64,000 bases of DNA from Aridibaculum aurantiacum (GCF_017355875.1 NZ_JAFEWC010000003.1:67001-131000), one strand, 5' to 3'. Shown: positions 52,826-61,925, numbered from the stretch's first letter. Translations and numbers: made by a program. Notes: generated by a model not told the origin, from the sequence alone.

Positions 52826-52905
52826 GTTTCAGGGGCTCATTATTTTGTTGCACGTTTGAAATATTCTTCTATTTTTACACACTCTTAACTAAACAAATAG
52901 TGTCG

Positions 52906-54072
52906 ATGAAACAATCAACTCTGAGAATGTCTGCTGCGGTTTTATTGGGTCTATTACTAGGAACAGCCAGTAATGCTCAGGATGCCAATAAAATAAACGT
53001 AGTAACTTCTGCAGTACCTTTTTTAAGGATTTCGCCAGATGCACGTGCCGGTGGAATGGGCGATGTAGGTATTGCTACGTCTCCTGATGCGAATGCTTCT
53101 TTTTGGAACCTGGCTAAAACTCCTTTTGCACAAAGCAGAACAAGCATTGCCGCTACATATACTCCATGGTTAAAAGACCTGGGTTTAAATGATGTTTATC
53201 TTGCTTCACTGGCTGGCTACTACAAGCTGGATGAAGAGCAGGCCGTTTCATCATCTATTCGCTATTTTAGTTTAGGAAATATTCAATTCACAGATTTTGC
53301 AGGAAACGATCTTCAGTCTTTCCGTCCGAGAGAATTTTCAATTGACCTTGGTTATAGCCGCAAACTGGGTGAAAGATTGGGATTGGGTGTAGCACTTCGT
53401 TACATCAATAGTAACCTTGCTGGTGGACAGGCTGTAAATGGCGTTTCTTACAAAGCTGGTAACGCAGTATCAGGTGATATCTCTTTATTCCATACAGGTG
53501 TTAATGAGCAGGGTGCAGGATGGAACTGGGGTATAGTGCTTAGCAACCTTGGATCTAAAATTTCTTACACTAGCGACGCTACGCAAAAAGATTATATACC
53601 TGCAAACCTTGGTTTAGGTGCAGCTTATACATGGTCATTTGATGATGATAATAAACTAACTGTTGGTGCTGATGTAAATAAACTACTGGTGCCTACACCA
53701 CCAGCTTTAGGTGATAGTGCAGGTCTTGCCAGGTATCGTAACAAGAGTGTTATCAGCAGCTGGTTTGGCAGCTTCAGCGATGCTGGCAGCTTTGGCGAAG
53801 AGTTAAGAGAATTTCAAATTTCAGGTGGTGCAGAATATACTTACAACCAGCAGTTCATGATGCGTGCAGGATATTTTTACGAAGACCGTACAAAAGGTAA
53901 CCGTAAATATTTTACACTTGGCGCAGGTCTTAAGTACAATGTTTTCGGTCTGAACTTTTCTTACCTGATCCCTACAGGTCAAGGTGTTAACCGTAACCCG
54001 CTTTCAAACACACTACGCTTTAGCCTTGTGTTCGACCTGGATAATAATACTAATGGTTCTGCTTCAAGATAA
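52906..54072 (+). CDS. porV: Type IX secretion outer-membrane protein PorV (LptO)
   Basis: FadL-like outer-membrane barrel that shuttles cargo from the translocon Sov/SprA to PorU. 388 residues from ATG 52906; a GTG at 52900 is equally possible. Signal peptide AAVLLGLLLGTASNAQ. The diagnostic N-terminal text is AVPFLRISPDARAGGMGD and SPDANASFWNLAK, followed by barrel strands (VSSSIRYFSLGNIQF, GLGVALRYINSN) up to the end TLRFSLVFDL. Directly follows porU, as in other Bacteroidota, and is closed by a terminator. Confidence 0.93.
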   Translation: MKQSTLRMSAAVLLGLLLGTASNAQDANKINVVTSAVPFLRISPDARAGGMGDVGIATSPDANASFWNLAKTPFAQSRTSIAATYTPWLKDLGLNDVYLASLAGYYKLDEEQAVSSSIRYFSLGNIQFTDFAGNDLQSFRPREFSIDLGYSRKLGERLGLGVALRYINSNLAGGQAVNGVSYKAGNAVSGDISLFHTGVNEQGAGWNWGIVLSNLGSKISYTSDATQKDYIPANLGLGAAYTWSFDDDNKLTVGADVNKLLVPTPPALGDSAGLARYRNKSVISSWFGSFSDAGSFGEELREFQISGGAEYTYNQQFMMRAGYFYEDRTKGNRKYFTLGAGLKYNVFGLNFSYLIPTGQGVNRNPLSNTLRFSLVFDLDNNTNGSASR

Positions 54073-54091
54073 GCGATCATCTAATTGATTA

Positions 54092-54124
54092 TAAAAGGCG
54101 GAGGTTCTTACCTTCGCCTTTTTC
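54092..54124 (+). terminator. Terminator of porU-porV
   Basis: AAGGCGGAGG / CCTTCGCCTT with a 6-nt loop (one G-T pair) and TTTTT after it. Confidence 0.85.
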
Positions 54125-54139
54125 ATTTATACCTACAAT

Positions 54140-54616
54140 ATGTTTAGAATAGGATCAGGAATAGACTTTCACCAGTTGGTAGAAGGAAGGGAACTCTGGC
54201 TTGGCGGAATCAACATTCCACATCACAAAGGCGCCTTAGGTCATAGTGATGCAGATGTACTACTTCATGCTATATGCGATGCTTTACTGGGTGCTTTGTG
54301 CCTTGGTGATATAGGCGTTCATTTTCCTGATACTTCTGCTGAGTTCAAAAATATTGACAGCAAGATATTGCTAAAACGTACCTATGACCTTATAACCTCT
54401 GAAGGATATAAAGTAGTGAATATAGATACCACCCTCACCTTAGAAGCTCCTAAAATAAAGCCTTACGTCAGCCAGATGCAGCAAGCGATTGCATCCATTC
54501 TACAGTTGGGTGAAAGAGATGTTTCTATAAAAGCAACTACTACTGAAAAGATGGGTTTTGTAGGTAGAGAAGAGGGTGTAGTAGCCTATGCAACAGCCTT
54601 ACTTCAGCGGGTTTAG
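54140..54616 (+). CDS. ispF: 2-C-methyl-D-erythritol 2,4-cyclodiphosphate synthase
   Basis: Fifth step of the MEP isoprenoid pathway. 158 residues. The metal-ligand motif SGIDFHQL and the signature [20 protein letters not shown] (diagnostic part [10 protein letters not shown]) are intact, as are [11 protein letters not shown] and [16 protein letters not shown]. Located right after the porV terminator; dut follows 39 bp later on the same strand. Confidence 0.96.
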   Translation: MFRIGSGIDFHQLVEGRELWLGGINIPHHKGALGHSDADVLLHAICDALLGALCLGDIGVHFPDTSAEFKNIDSKILLKRTYDLITSEGYKVVNIDTTLTLEAPKIKPYVSQMQQAIASILQLGERDVSIKATTTEKMGFVGREEGVVAYATALLQRV

Positions 54617-54655
54617 TTTTAACAAAGCGATGTATAACTTCTTCTGCTTCACTAC

Positions 54656-55123
54656 ATGTCAATGGCTACATTTGCTTTAGTGGAAAAACTAACGCTTAAA
54701 ATTGTAAATACGTCATCCAATCCATTGCCATCTTATGCAACAGGTGGTTCTTCAGGAATGGATCTTCGGGCTCAATTAAATGAGCCTGTTTTGCTTAAAC
54801 CGCTGCAGCGAGTAATGATACCAACAGGATTATCAATAGAGTTGCCTGTAGGGTATGAAGCGCAGGTGCGGCCACGAAGTGGTTTAGCAATCAAACAAGG
54901 CATAACATGCCTGAATACACCAGGAACTATTGATGCAGGTTATCGCGGTGAAATCAAAGTAATATTGGTAAACCTGTCGGAAGAAGTGCAGCAAATAGAA
55001 CATGGTGACAGGATAGCGCAATTGGTAATACAGCGGGTAGAGCAAGTGCAGTTAGAACTGGTAGATGAATTGGGAACTACTGAAAGAGGCGCTGGCGGAT
55101 TTGGTCACACTGGCAAAAATTAA
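54656..55123 (+). CDS. dut: Deoxyuridine 5'-triphosphate nucleotidohydrolase
   Basis: Hydrolyses dUTP to dUMP, keeping uracil out of DNA. 155 residues. All five motifs are seen: GSSGMDLRA (1), [13 protein letters not shown] (2), [13 protein letters not shown] (3), GDRIAQLVI (4) and the P-loop-like C-terminus [11 protein letters not shown] (5). ATG 54656 is used; a second Met two codons later is possible. The next gene begins 13 bp after it, so a dut-DUF4292-EnvC transcript is likely. Confidence 0.95.
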   Translation: MSMATFALVEKLTLKIVNTSSNPLPSYATGGSSGMDLRAQLNEPVLLKPLQRVMIPTGLSIELPVGYEAQVRPRSGLAIKQGITCLNTPGTIDAGYRGEIKVILVNLSEEVQQIEHGDRIAQLVIQRVEQVQLELVDELGTTERGAGGFGHTGKN

Positions 55124-55136
55124 GTTGTAAAAGATT

Positions 55137-55955
55137 ATGAGAATTGTATTTATCATTTGTTGCCTTTTCTCATTGCTGGTTGCTTGCAGACCAGCTAAAA
55201 AAGTGCAGCGTATACAAACTGCTATTTCTAAAGTTGATACTACACAAACTGTGATAGTGAAAGACGTAGCTGTCGATTCATTGCAAGAGGCTAAAGCAGT
55301 TTTCAAAAAAGTTCTTACTAACAATATTGATTTCACCACCTTCAATGCAAAGGTGCGGGTAGAGTACGACGGTAAAGAAGGCGGTGATGAGGCTACTGCA
55401 TTTATCCGTGTACGTAAGGATAGCATCATGTGGTTATCTCTTCGCGGAGCTTTAGGTATAGAAGGTTTCAGAGTTCTGATAACACAGGATAGCGTGAAAG
55501 TGATGAACCTGCTGAAGAAGACTGTGCAACTACGCAGCATCAGCTACCTGCAGGAAATGACTCAGCTTCCTTTCGATTTTCAAACATTGCAAGACCTGGT
55601 AGTTGGTAATCCTGTCTTCATCGACAGCAATATTGTTTCTTATAAAGTAGATGCAAACAACCAATTGAATGTATTGATGAAAGGAAGGTTCTTTAAACAT
55701 CTTCTTACGCTGGATAATAAAAACCTCAAAGTCTTGCACAGCAAGTTGGACGATATAGACGTAACCCGTAACAGAACCTGCGATATTACCTTTAGCAATT
55801 ATGAAACTTCTGCAGGTGTACCTTTCTCTACCAAACGAAGAATAACTGTAGCAGAGCAATCTAAACTTGACATCAATCTTGATTTCAAGCAATATACTTT
55901 TAACCAACCTACTACATTTCCTTTTAGTATTCCAAGGAACTACAAAAGGCAATAG
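55137..55955 (+). CDS. DUF4292 lipoprotein (LolB/LppX-like fold)
   Basis: 272 residues. Lipoprotein signal SLLVACRPAK. The domain starts FTTFNAKVRVEYDGKEGG and includes DSIMWLSLRGALGIEGFRVLITQDSVKVMNL (short form SIMWLSLRGALGIEG), which I recognise as DUF4292 of Bacteroidota. The sequence predicts a half-barrel of antiparallel strands for binding lipid, as in LolB-like proteins. It is encoded between dut and an EnvC-like protein, an arrangement common in this phylum. Role probably in outer-membrane lipoprotein or lipid transport; not shown. Confidence 0.85.
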   Translation: MRIVFIICCLFSLLVACRPAKKVQRIQTAISKVDTTQTVIVKDVAVDSLQEAKAVFKKVLTNNIDFTTFNAKVRVEYDGKEGGDEATAFIRVRKDSIMWLSLRGALGIEGFRVLITQDSVKVMNLLKKTVQLRSISYLQEMTQLPFDFQTLQDLVVGNPVFIDSNIVSYKVDANNQLNVLMKGRFFKHLLTLDNKNLKVLHSKLDDIDVTRNRTCDITFSNYETSAGVPFSTKRRITVAEQSKLDINLDFKQYTFNQPTTFPFSIPRNYKRQ

Positions 55956-55984
55956 AAATTATTAACCTGAAAAAACCTTAGGTC

Positions 55985-57343
55985 ATGTTCAACAAAATAG
56001 TACTCCTGGTGCTACTTATGGTAGCCGGCTTTGTCCTGGTAGCACAGCAAAACAAAGAGGAACTACAACGTAAACAGAATGATCTGAAGCGTGAGATAGA
56101 AGAGCTCAACAGGTCGCTAAAACAGATACGCAACAGTAAGAGTAAATCGCTTGCTAATTATAACCTGGTAAAGCGGAAAATAGCTGCACGTGAAGAATTG
56201 ATCAATACGATCAACAAAGACATGCGCCTGCTAGACGATAACATCTATCTCTCTCAGTTGGAGATAAACAAGCTGAACCGTGAACTGGATACACTAAAGC
56301 AGGAATATGCTAAAAGTCTTGTGTTTGCTTATAAAAACCGTAGTAACTACGACTACTTAAATTTTATTTTTTCTGCTGCTACATTCAATGATGCTATCAA
56401 GCGTGTGACTTACCTAAAAAGCTATAGGCAATACCGTGAGCAGCAGGTTGCAAACATCAATAAAACGCAGAGTATTGTAGAGAACAAGATCGCCAGCCTA
56501 AACAACAGCAAGAACCAAAAAGCGGTTGCGCTGCAAGATCACAGCAAGCAACTGCAGGTACTGGAAGAAGATCGTAAAGAGCAGAACCAGGTGGTGACCA
56601 AGCTGCAAAGTGAAGAGAAAAATCTTTCTGCCGCTATACGCAAACGTGAGAATGACAGGAGGCAAATTCAATCAGCTATCACTGCAGCTATCAGGCGTGA
56701 GCAACAACTGGAAGCAAAAAGAAGAGCTGATGCTTTGGCCAAACAAAAAGCTGAAGAAGAAAGGTTGCGTAAAGAAGCTCTTGCCCGCAATGCGGCTAAC
56801 AATAACAATACACCTTCAGCTCCTACATCATCTTCGCGCAGAACAGAGCCCGCTACTACCGGTGTAACTACTGCACCTAAAACGGAAAGGGTATACACAC
56901 CACTGGAGTCTACAGAAGAAGGCAAGGCAATGTCTATAAATTTTGAAACCAACCGAGGCAGGCTGCCATGGCCGGTAGATGCAGGACATGTTTCTATTCC
57001 TTTTGGAGAATATACCATTGCAGGAACCAAGTTAAGAGGTAGAAGTGATGGTATAACTATTTCTTTGCCTACTGGTTCTACAGTAAAAGCTGTAGCAGAT
57101 GGTGAGGTTATATCAGTAATAGATATTGGTGGAGAGCAAGCGGTGCTGGTAAAGCATGGTAAGTATTTAACCACATACAGTCACCTTGGTAGTGCCAGTG
57201 TAAGCCGTGGACAAGCAGTTAAGCCTGGTACTGTACTAGGTCGTGCGGCTGCAAATGATGATGGTGAAGGTGAAGTTGTATTCATGGTTACCACAGAGCG
57301 TGGCCAGCACATGAACCCTGAATCATGGTTAAGAAGAAGATAG
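55985..57343 (+). CDS. EnvC-like murein hydrolase activator (degenerate LytM)
   Basis: 452 residues. Signal peptide LLVLLMVAGFVLVAQ. Residues 20-270 are a long charged coiled coil (KQNDLKREIEELNRSLKQI, here in parts). A Ser/Thr/Pro/Asn linker follows, then a LytM/M23 domain from about 320. The zinc ligands are not kept: GRSDGITIS stands where H..G.D is expected and GEVVFMVT where HLHFE is expected; only the LTTYSHLGSASVSRGQ His remains. This is the EnvC/NlpD type that activates amidases instead of cutting peptidoglycan itself. Followed by a terminator. Confidence 0.88.
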   Translation: MFNKIVLLVLLMVAGFVLVAQQNKEELQRKQNDLKREIEELNRSLKQIRNSKSKSLANYNLVKRKIAAREELINTINKDMRLLDDNIYLSQLEINKLNRELDTLKQEYAKSLVFAYKNRSNYDYLNFIFSAATFNDAIKRVTYLKSYRQYREQQVANINKTQSIVENKIASLNNSKNQKAVALQDHSKQLQVLEEDRKEQNQVVTKLQSEEKNLSAAIRKRENDRRQIQSAITAAIRREQQLEAKRRADALAKQKAEEERLRKEALARNAANNNNTPSAPTSSSRRTEPATTGVTTAPKTERVYTPLESTEEGKAMSINFETNRGRLPWPVDAGHVSIPFGEYTIAGTKLRGRSDGITISLPTGSTVKAVADGEVISVIDIGGEQAVLVKHGKYLTTYSHLGSASVSRGQAVKPGTVLGRAAANDDGEGEVVFMVTTERGQHMNPESWLRRR

Positions 57344-57368
57344 TTTGATAAAAGCTTCAATAAATTGT

Positions 57369-57397
57369 AAAGGCTTCAGCGTACTGCTGAAGCCTTT
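57369..57397 (+). terminator. Terminator of the EnvC-like gene
   Basis: AAAGGCTTCAGC / GCTGAAGCCTTT, 12 bp with a 5-nt loop; symmetric enough to serve the convergent ZIP gene as well. Confidence 0.85.
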
Positions 57398-57453
57398 GTC
57401 GTTATATATGTTCAGGAAAATGTTGTAGGAGTACTTTATTGTGAAAGTTGCTA

Positions 57454-58278
57454 TTAACCAAGTGCAACATCCAGTATCATCATTACCACAAAGCCACCAA
57501 TAAATCCCAGTACGGATATATCAGTGTATTTATCGCGTTGCGTTTCTGGTATCACTTCTTCTATTACCACATATATCATTGCTCCTGCAGCAAAGGCAAG
57601 GGCAAAGGGCAAAATAGGCTGCATATAGATAACAGCAAGAGCACCAGCTACGCCTGCTACCGGTTCTACTATAGCTGATAATTGCCCGTACCAAAAGCTT
57701 TTTATGCGGGTAACTCCATGCCTTCTTAAGGGCATTGCTACAGCTATTCCTTCAGGAAAATTTTGAATGCCGATACCTATAGCAAGTGCAATAGCAGATG
57801 CTATAGAAGCGCCTTCCATGCCATTGGCAGCAGCACCAAATAATACACCTACAGCTAATCCTTCAGGTATATTATGCAGGGTGATGGCAAGTATAAGCAG
57901 AGTAGTTTTATGAAGCTTTGTTTTTACGCCTTCTGTTTCTTCTACACCAAAATTTATATGCAGGTGCGGCATGTACCTGTCTAAGAAATAGATGAATAAA
58001 GCACCGCCTAAAAAGCCTACCGCAGCAGGCATCCATGGTGCAGTAGGATATAAGGTGCGGCTCATTTCTATAGATGGATTAAGCAAACTCCAAAAGCTTG
58101 CTGCTACCATTACGCCTCCTGTAAACCCAAGCATTCCGTCAAGCGAAGAACGCTTCATGGTTTTAAAAAAGAAAACCACCGAAGCTCCTGCGGCAGTTAC
58201 TAACCAGGTAAAAGTGGTAGCTAATAGGGCTGACCATACCGGTCCTATTCCTGAAAAGAAAGATTGAATTTGTTCCAT
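57454..58278 (-). CDS. ZIP-family divalent metal transporter
   Basis: 274 residues with about eight hydrophobic spans. The metal-binding helices show HNIPEGLAVGVLFGA and NFPEGIAVAMPLRRHG, the two ZIP signatures with His/Glu ligands, and a cytosolic loop with metal-binding His (DRYMPHLHINFG). GufA-like ZIP proteins carry zinc, manganese or iron. Its start is one base past the stop of the DtxR-family regulator, so they form an operon that would be metal-controlled. Confidence 0.9.
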   Translation of the reverse strand: MEQIQSFFSGIGPVWSALLATTFTWLVTAAGASVVFFFKTMKRSSLDGMLGFTGGVMVAASFWSLLNPSIEMSRTLYPTAPWMPAAVGFLGGALFIYFLDRYMPHLHINFGVEETEGVKTKLHKTTLLILAITLHNIPEGLAVGVLFGAAANGMEGASIASAIALAIGIGIQNFPEGIAVAMPLRRHGVTRIKSFWYGQLSAIVEPVAGVAGALAVIYMQPILPFALAFAAGAMIYVVIEEVIPETQRDKYTDISVLGFIGGFVVMMILDVALG

Positions 58279-58279
58279 T

Positions 58280-58939
58280 CTAAATAACTTTTACAAACAG
58301 TGTTTGCGCTAATTGTTGACTGATGGTGAAAGCCGGTTTGCCGGTGATCTTTATTTCAAGTGAATGATCAAAGTTGAAGCGTTTCTTCACTTCTAATGTT
58401 GTTCCTATGCTTATGTGCCTGTGACGGAGTAACTCAAGCAGCTCGGATGATTGACTGCCTACAGCACATACTTCAGCTGTTGTATTCAGCTCAAGGTCTA
58501 TCAGGTTTATTTGCCTGTTGGTAGCCATCTTTCCGTGTACGTCAGGAATGGGATCGCCATGCGGATCAAACTTTGGATATTCAAGAAAGGCATCTAGCTT
58601 TTCGATAAGCAAAGGGCTGTTGATATGCTCCAGTTCTTCTGCTATCTCGTGTACCTCATCCCATCCCATCTGTAGTTTTTCTACTAAAAAATACTCCCAC
58701 AACCGGTGCTTGCGTATAATGTTCAACGCTATCTTTTTTCCTTCAGGGCTTAACCTGAAACCCTGGTAACGCTCATAGTGCAGCAGCTTTTTTGTCTTCA
58801 GCTTTTTAAGCATATCTGTTACCGATGCTGCTTTGGTAGATAGCTGTGCGGCCAGTTCATTGGTGCTAACCGCGTTTTCTGATTTTTGTAAATGAAATAT
58901 TGCCTTGATATAATTCTCTTCGCTCGTCGAAAAATTCAT
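58280..58939 (-). CDS. DtxR/MntR-family metal-dependent transcriptional regulator
   Basis: 219 residues. Winged-helix N-terminus (SEENYIKAIFHLQKSENAVSTNELAAQLSTKAASVTDMLKKL, diagnostic part AASVTDMLKKL), then the metal-binding dimerisation domain (EVHEIAEELEHINSPLLIEKLDAFL, with HINS and E..E ligands; CxxC absent) and a C-terminal FeoA/SH3-like domain (IGTTLEVKKRFNFDHSLEI). Typical three-domain form of IdeR/MntR. It heads the operon with the ZIP gene and has a palindromic operator candidate upstream, so autoregulation in response to Mn2+, Fe2+ or Zn2+ is expected. Confidence 0.9.
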   Translation of the reverse strand: MNFSTSEENYIKAIFHLQKSENAVSTNELAAQLSTKAASVTDMLKKLKTKKLLHYERYQGFRLSPEGKKIALNIIRKHRLWEYFLVEKLQMGWDEVHEIAEELEHINSPLLIEKLDAFLEYPKFDPHGDPIPDVHGKMATNRQINLIDLELNTTAEVCAVGSQSSELLELLRHRHISIGTTLEVKKRFNFDHSLEIKITGKPAFTISQQLAQTLFVKVI

Positions 58940-58952
58940 CTCATTGAAAATT

Positions 58953-58976
58953 AAATTTAGGTAAATCTAAAAATTT
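58953..58976 (-). promoter_or_regulatory. Inverted-repeat operator candidate for the DtxR-family regulator
   Basis: TTTAG-GTAAAT-CTAAA (58956-58971), extended outwards by AAA / AATTT. Spacing and sequence resemble DtxR/MntR-type boxes, and it lies 14 bp before the regulator's ATG in the 115-bp divergent region. Confidence 0.5.
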
Positions 58977-59054
58977 ATACCCAGCTGAACAAGATTGCTA
59001 GAACGATTATTGCATAGTGATTAATCTTATTTTTACCAGATAACCAGCATCATT

Positions 59055-60005
59055 ATGAGATTAACTTTACTGCTGCTATCCTTCATGGTTTTTTTTGCAT
59101 GTAAACAAAAGCGATCTATGGCAGGAGATGAAGCAGTCACTTTCGAAGATTTTGCTGAAGTATTTCCCACCAGTGAACTTCCTTTTTCTGTTGCAGATTC
59201 TAACATTCATAAAGTAGCAGATACAACCACAATTGCACATAGTATATTGTACCAGTTTGTACCTGATTCTGTTTTTAAAAATGTGTTTGGTAAAGACACT
59301 AATTATATCGTTCGCCCGGTAGCAAAGCTGGACGAAAAGGAGAAAGAAGATTACCTGGCTGTATATGTAAAGGGCAAGCAGAAATCAAGCGTGGTATTAC
59401 TGGTTTTCAACCAGGATAAATTTTCTGCTGCAATGCCTTTGATAACAACAGCTAAAGACAAAGTAAACAATACAGCCACCATAGATAAGAAACTGTCAAT
59501 AGCGCTGAACAGTGAGTGGAACAAAGACAACGAACTGATGTACAACAGGCAAATCTTGGCTTATAATACAGCAGGTACCTTTACCACCGTTCTTACTGAA
59601 ACAAATGTTCCGCAGGTTTTTGATGCAAATACAGTTTTAAATCCAATTGATACTTTTCCTACGAAGAACAAGTATAGCGGTGATTATCTTTTGGGTAAGA
59701 ACAATATCCTCTCCATTCGTGATGCAAAAACACCAGACACTTATCACTTCTTCATATACTTCATCAACCAGGGCGAAGATGCATGTAGTGGTAATTTAAA
59801 AGGTGAATTATCAATGACTTCAGCTACTACAGGACAATATTCTTCTTCAACAGATCCTTGTGTGGTTGATTTTACTTTTTCTACCAGTAAAGTGCAAGTA
59901 AAGGAGACTGGTAGCTGCGGAAACTATCGTGGTATTACATGTTTTTTCGACCACACTTTTACAAAAAAGAAACCAGCAAAAGCTACTACTACCAAAAAGC
60001 AATAA
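59055..60005 (+). CDS. Lipoprotein of unknown function
   Basis: 316 residues. Lipoprotein signal SFMVFFACKQKR. The mature part is mixed alpha/beta with AVTFEDFAEVFPTSELPF at the start and two Cys pairs near the C-terminus (GEDACSGNLKG / TDPCVVDF and GSCGNYRGITCFFDHTF), which may form disulfides. The tail is Lys/Thr-rich (KKKPAKATTTKK). I recognise no family. It is divergent from the regulator, so its promoter shares the metal-operator region. Confidence 0.7.
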   Translation: MRLTLLLLSFMVFFACKQKRSMAGDEAVTFEDFAEVFPTSELPFSVADSNIHKVADTTTIAHSILYQFVPDSVFKNVFGKDTNYIVRPVAKLDEKEKEDYLAVYVKGKQKSSVVLLVFNQDKFSAAMPLITTAKDKVNNTATIDKKLSIALNSEWNKDNELMYNRQILAYNTAGTFTTVLTETNVPQVFDANTVLNPIDTFPTKNKYSGDYLLGKNNILSIRDAKTPDTYHFFIYFINQGEDACSGNLKGELSMTSATTGQYSSSTDPCVVDFTFSTSKVQVKETGSCGNYRGITCFFDHTFTKKKPAKATTTKKQ

Positions 60006-60196
60006 ACTTCTGGCGCTCTAATAACAACTATTTATCATGTTATTGCGTCTTCATTTACTTATCTGTCACCAAAATTAATTTTCCCTTTAAATACCTTAAC
60101 TAAGGGTAAACATGACTAATCGCAGATTGTGTAAAAAATACATTTCAAATATTTGCGTTTATATTGCAAACACTATTTGACCCCAAAGAAACAATT

Positions 60197-61858
60197 ATGA
60201 ACTTTAGAAAGTACGAAGTCCCGTTTACAGTTGATGAGCGTTATGCTAAGCGTGTTGCTTATTTCTCCATGGAGTTCGCTATACATCAGCCTTTAAAAAT
60301 ATACAGTGGAGGCCTTGGCTTCCTTGCAGGTTCTCACTTGCGCAGCGCATATGAATTACGCCAAAACCTTGTAGGTATAGGCATTCTATGGAAGTACGGT
60401 TATTACGACCAGGCACGCAACCAGGATCAAACCTTGCAGGTAACATGGCTCGAAAAAAATCATTCTTATTTAGAAGATCCAGGTATCAAGTTCCAGATCA
60501 CTATTCATGATCACCCGGTTTGGGTAAAGGCTTATTACCTTAATCCTACTACATTCAACAGTGCTCCTTTGTTCTTGTTGAGTACTGATTTACCAGAGAA
60601 TGATTATGTATCTCAAACCATCACTCACCGCCTGTACGATGGTAATGTGGCAACTAAGGTGGCTCAGTTTATTCTGTTAGGTGTTGGTGGTGCTAAGCTT
60701 TTAGATGAAATAGGGTTCAATCCACAGAAGTATCACCTGAATGAAGCACATGCAGTGTCTGCAGCTTTCTACCTGCTTAACAAGTGGAAGAGTGTAGAGA
60801 AGCTAAGAGAGCATCTTGTATTTACCACGCATACTCCTGAAGAAGCAGGTAACGAAAAACATGACATTTACCTGTGTCATAAAATGAGTTATTTCTGCGG
60901 CTTACCATTAGATGAGGTACGTAAGCTAACAGGAATAAAAGACGATCTTTTCAATCACTCATTGGTAGCATTACGCTTCGCTAAAATAGCTAATGGCGTA
61001 TCTGAATTACATGGTCATGTAAGCCGCCAGATGTGGAGCCAATACGAAAATATTTGTCCTATCACTTCTATCACCAATGCACAGGATTGGAGGTATTGGG
61101 CCGACAAACAATTGTACAGGTTTAAAGAAGAAGGTAACGATGCAGCTTTTGATGACAGGAAGAAACACCTGAAGCGCAGAGCTTTTGAAATAGTTGCCGA
61201 TCAAACCGGAAAGATCTTCGATCCAAATGTACTTACCATTGTTTGGGCACGTCGTTTTGCAGGATATAAAAGAGCTGAATTGATCACTCGTGATCTTGAA
61301 AGGTTCAATAAATTGACAAGCGATAGCAAGCGCCCGGTACAGATCATTTGGGCTGGTAAACCTTACCCACTTGATTACCCTGCTATCACCGATTTCAATC
61401 ACCTGGTTCACCTGAGCAAAGGCTATAAAAATGTAGCTGTTGTAATTGGATATGAACTTGCACTTAGCAAGCGATTGAAGCAAGCTGCTGATGTATGGTT
61501 GAACAATCCTCGTGTACCAAGAGAAGCATCAGGTACCAGTGGAATGACAGCAGCAATGAATGGTGCAGTGAACTTTAGTACCGATGACGGATGGATACCA
61601 GAATTCATCAACCACGGCAACAATGGATACGTGGTTCCAAAAGCAGATTACGATAACATGCATGTGCAGGAGCAGGATGAATACGACCTGAACAAGTTGT
61701 ATGAAATCCTGGAGAATGAAATTCTGCCTACATACTACGATAATCCAGATACATGGCGCCAGGTAGTAAAGAACGGGATGCGTGATGTACGCTTCAAGTT
61801 TGATAGCAACCGAATGGCAGATGAGTATTACCAGAAAGTATTTAATTACGAAGGATAA
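60197..61858 (+). CDS. Alpha-glucan phosphorylase family protein lacking the PLP lysine
   Basis: 553 residues from ATG 60197. It aligns with the short alpha-glucan phosphorylases of GT35 (TIGR02094 type): VAYFSMEFAIHQPLKIYSGGLGFLAGSH (here in parts), WKYGYYDQ, HLNEAHAVSAAFYLL, FTTHTPEEAGNEKH, WARRFAGYKRAELI and IIWAGKPYPLD. In GT35 the PLP lysine lies in EASGTGNMK (rabbit K680). Here the same block reads EASGTSGMTAAMNGAVN with Thr451 at that position, so PLP cannot form the usual Schiff base. It may be a retaining glucosyltransferase with another donor, or a non-catalytic protein. Role in glycogen metabolism is inferred. Confidence 0.85.
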   Translation: MNFRKYEVPFTVDERYAKRVAYFSMEFAIHQPLKIYSGGLGFLAGSHLRSAYELRQNLVGIGILWKYGYYDQARNQDQTLQVTWLEKNHSYLEDPGIKFQITIHDHPVWVKAYYLNPTTFNSAPLFLLSTDLPENDYVSQTITHRLYDGNVATKVAQFILLGVGGAKLLDEIGFNPQKYHLNEAHAVSAAFYLLNKWKSVEKLREHLVFTTHTPEEAGNEKHDIYLCHKMSYFCGLPLDEVRKLTGIKDDLFNHSLVALRFAKIANGVSELHGHVSRQMWSQYENICPITSITNAQDWRYWADKQLYRFKEEGNDAAFDDRKKHLKRRAFEIVADQTGKIFDPNVLTIVWARRFAGYKRAELITRDLERFNKLTSDSKRPVQIIWAGKPYPLDYPAITDFNHLVHLSKGYKNVAVVIGYELALSKRLKQAADVWLNNPRVPREASGTSGMTAAMNGAVNFSTDDGWIPEFINHGNNGYVVPKADYDNMHVQEQDEYDLNKLYEILENEILPTYYDNPDTWRQVVKNGMRDVRFKFDSNRMADEYYQKVFNYEG

Positions 61859-61861
61859 AGA

Positions 61862-61889
61862 AACAAACCCACCAATTGGTGGGTTTGTT
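61862..61889. terminator. Bidirectional terminator
   Basis: A perfect 28-bp palindrome with 14-bp arms (AACAAACCCACCAA and its complement) between convergent genes; T-rich on both exits. Confidence 0.85.
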
Positions 61890-61925
61890 GTTTCATACAA
61901 TAAAAGAATTTCTCCTGCTTTAGTG

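Noticed and set aside
60152-60179. TTTG..ACTATTTG as a promoter for the phosphorylase homologue
   Set aside because: The second element lacks the TA of TAnnTTTG and the spacer is only 16 bp.
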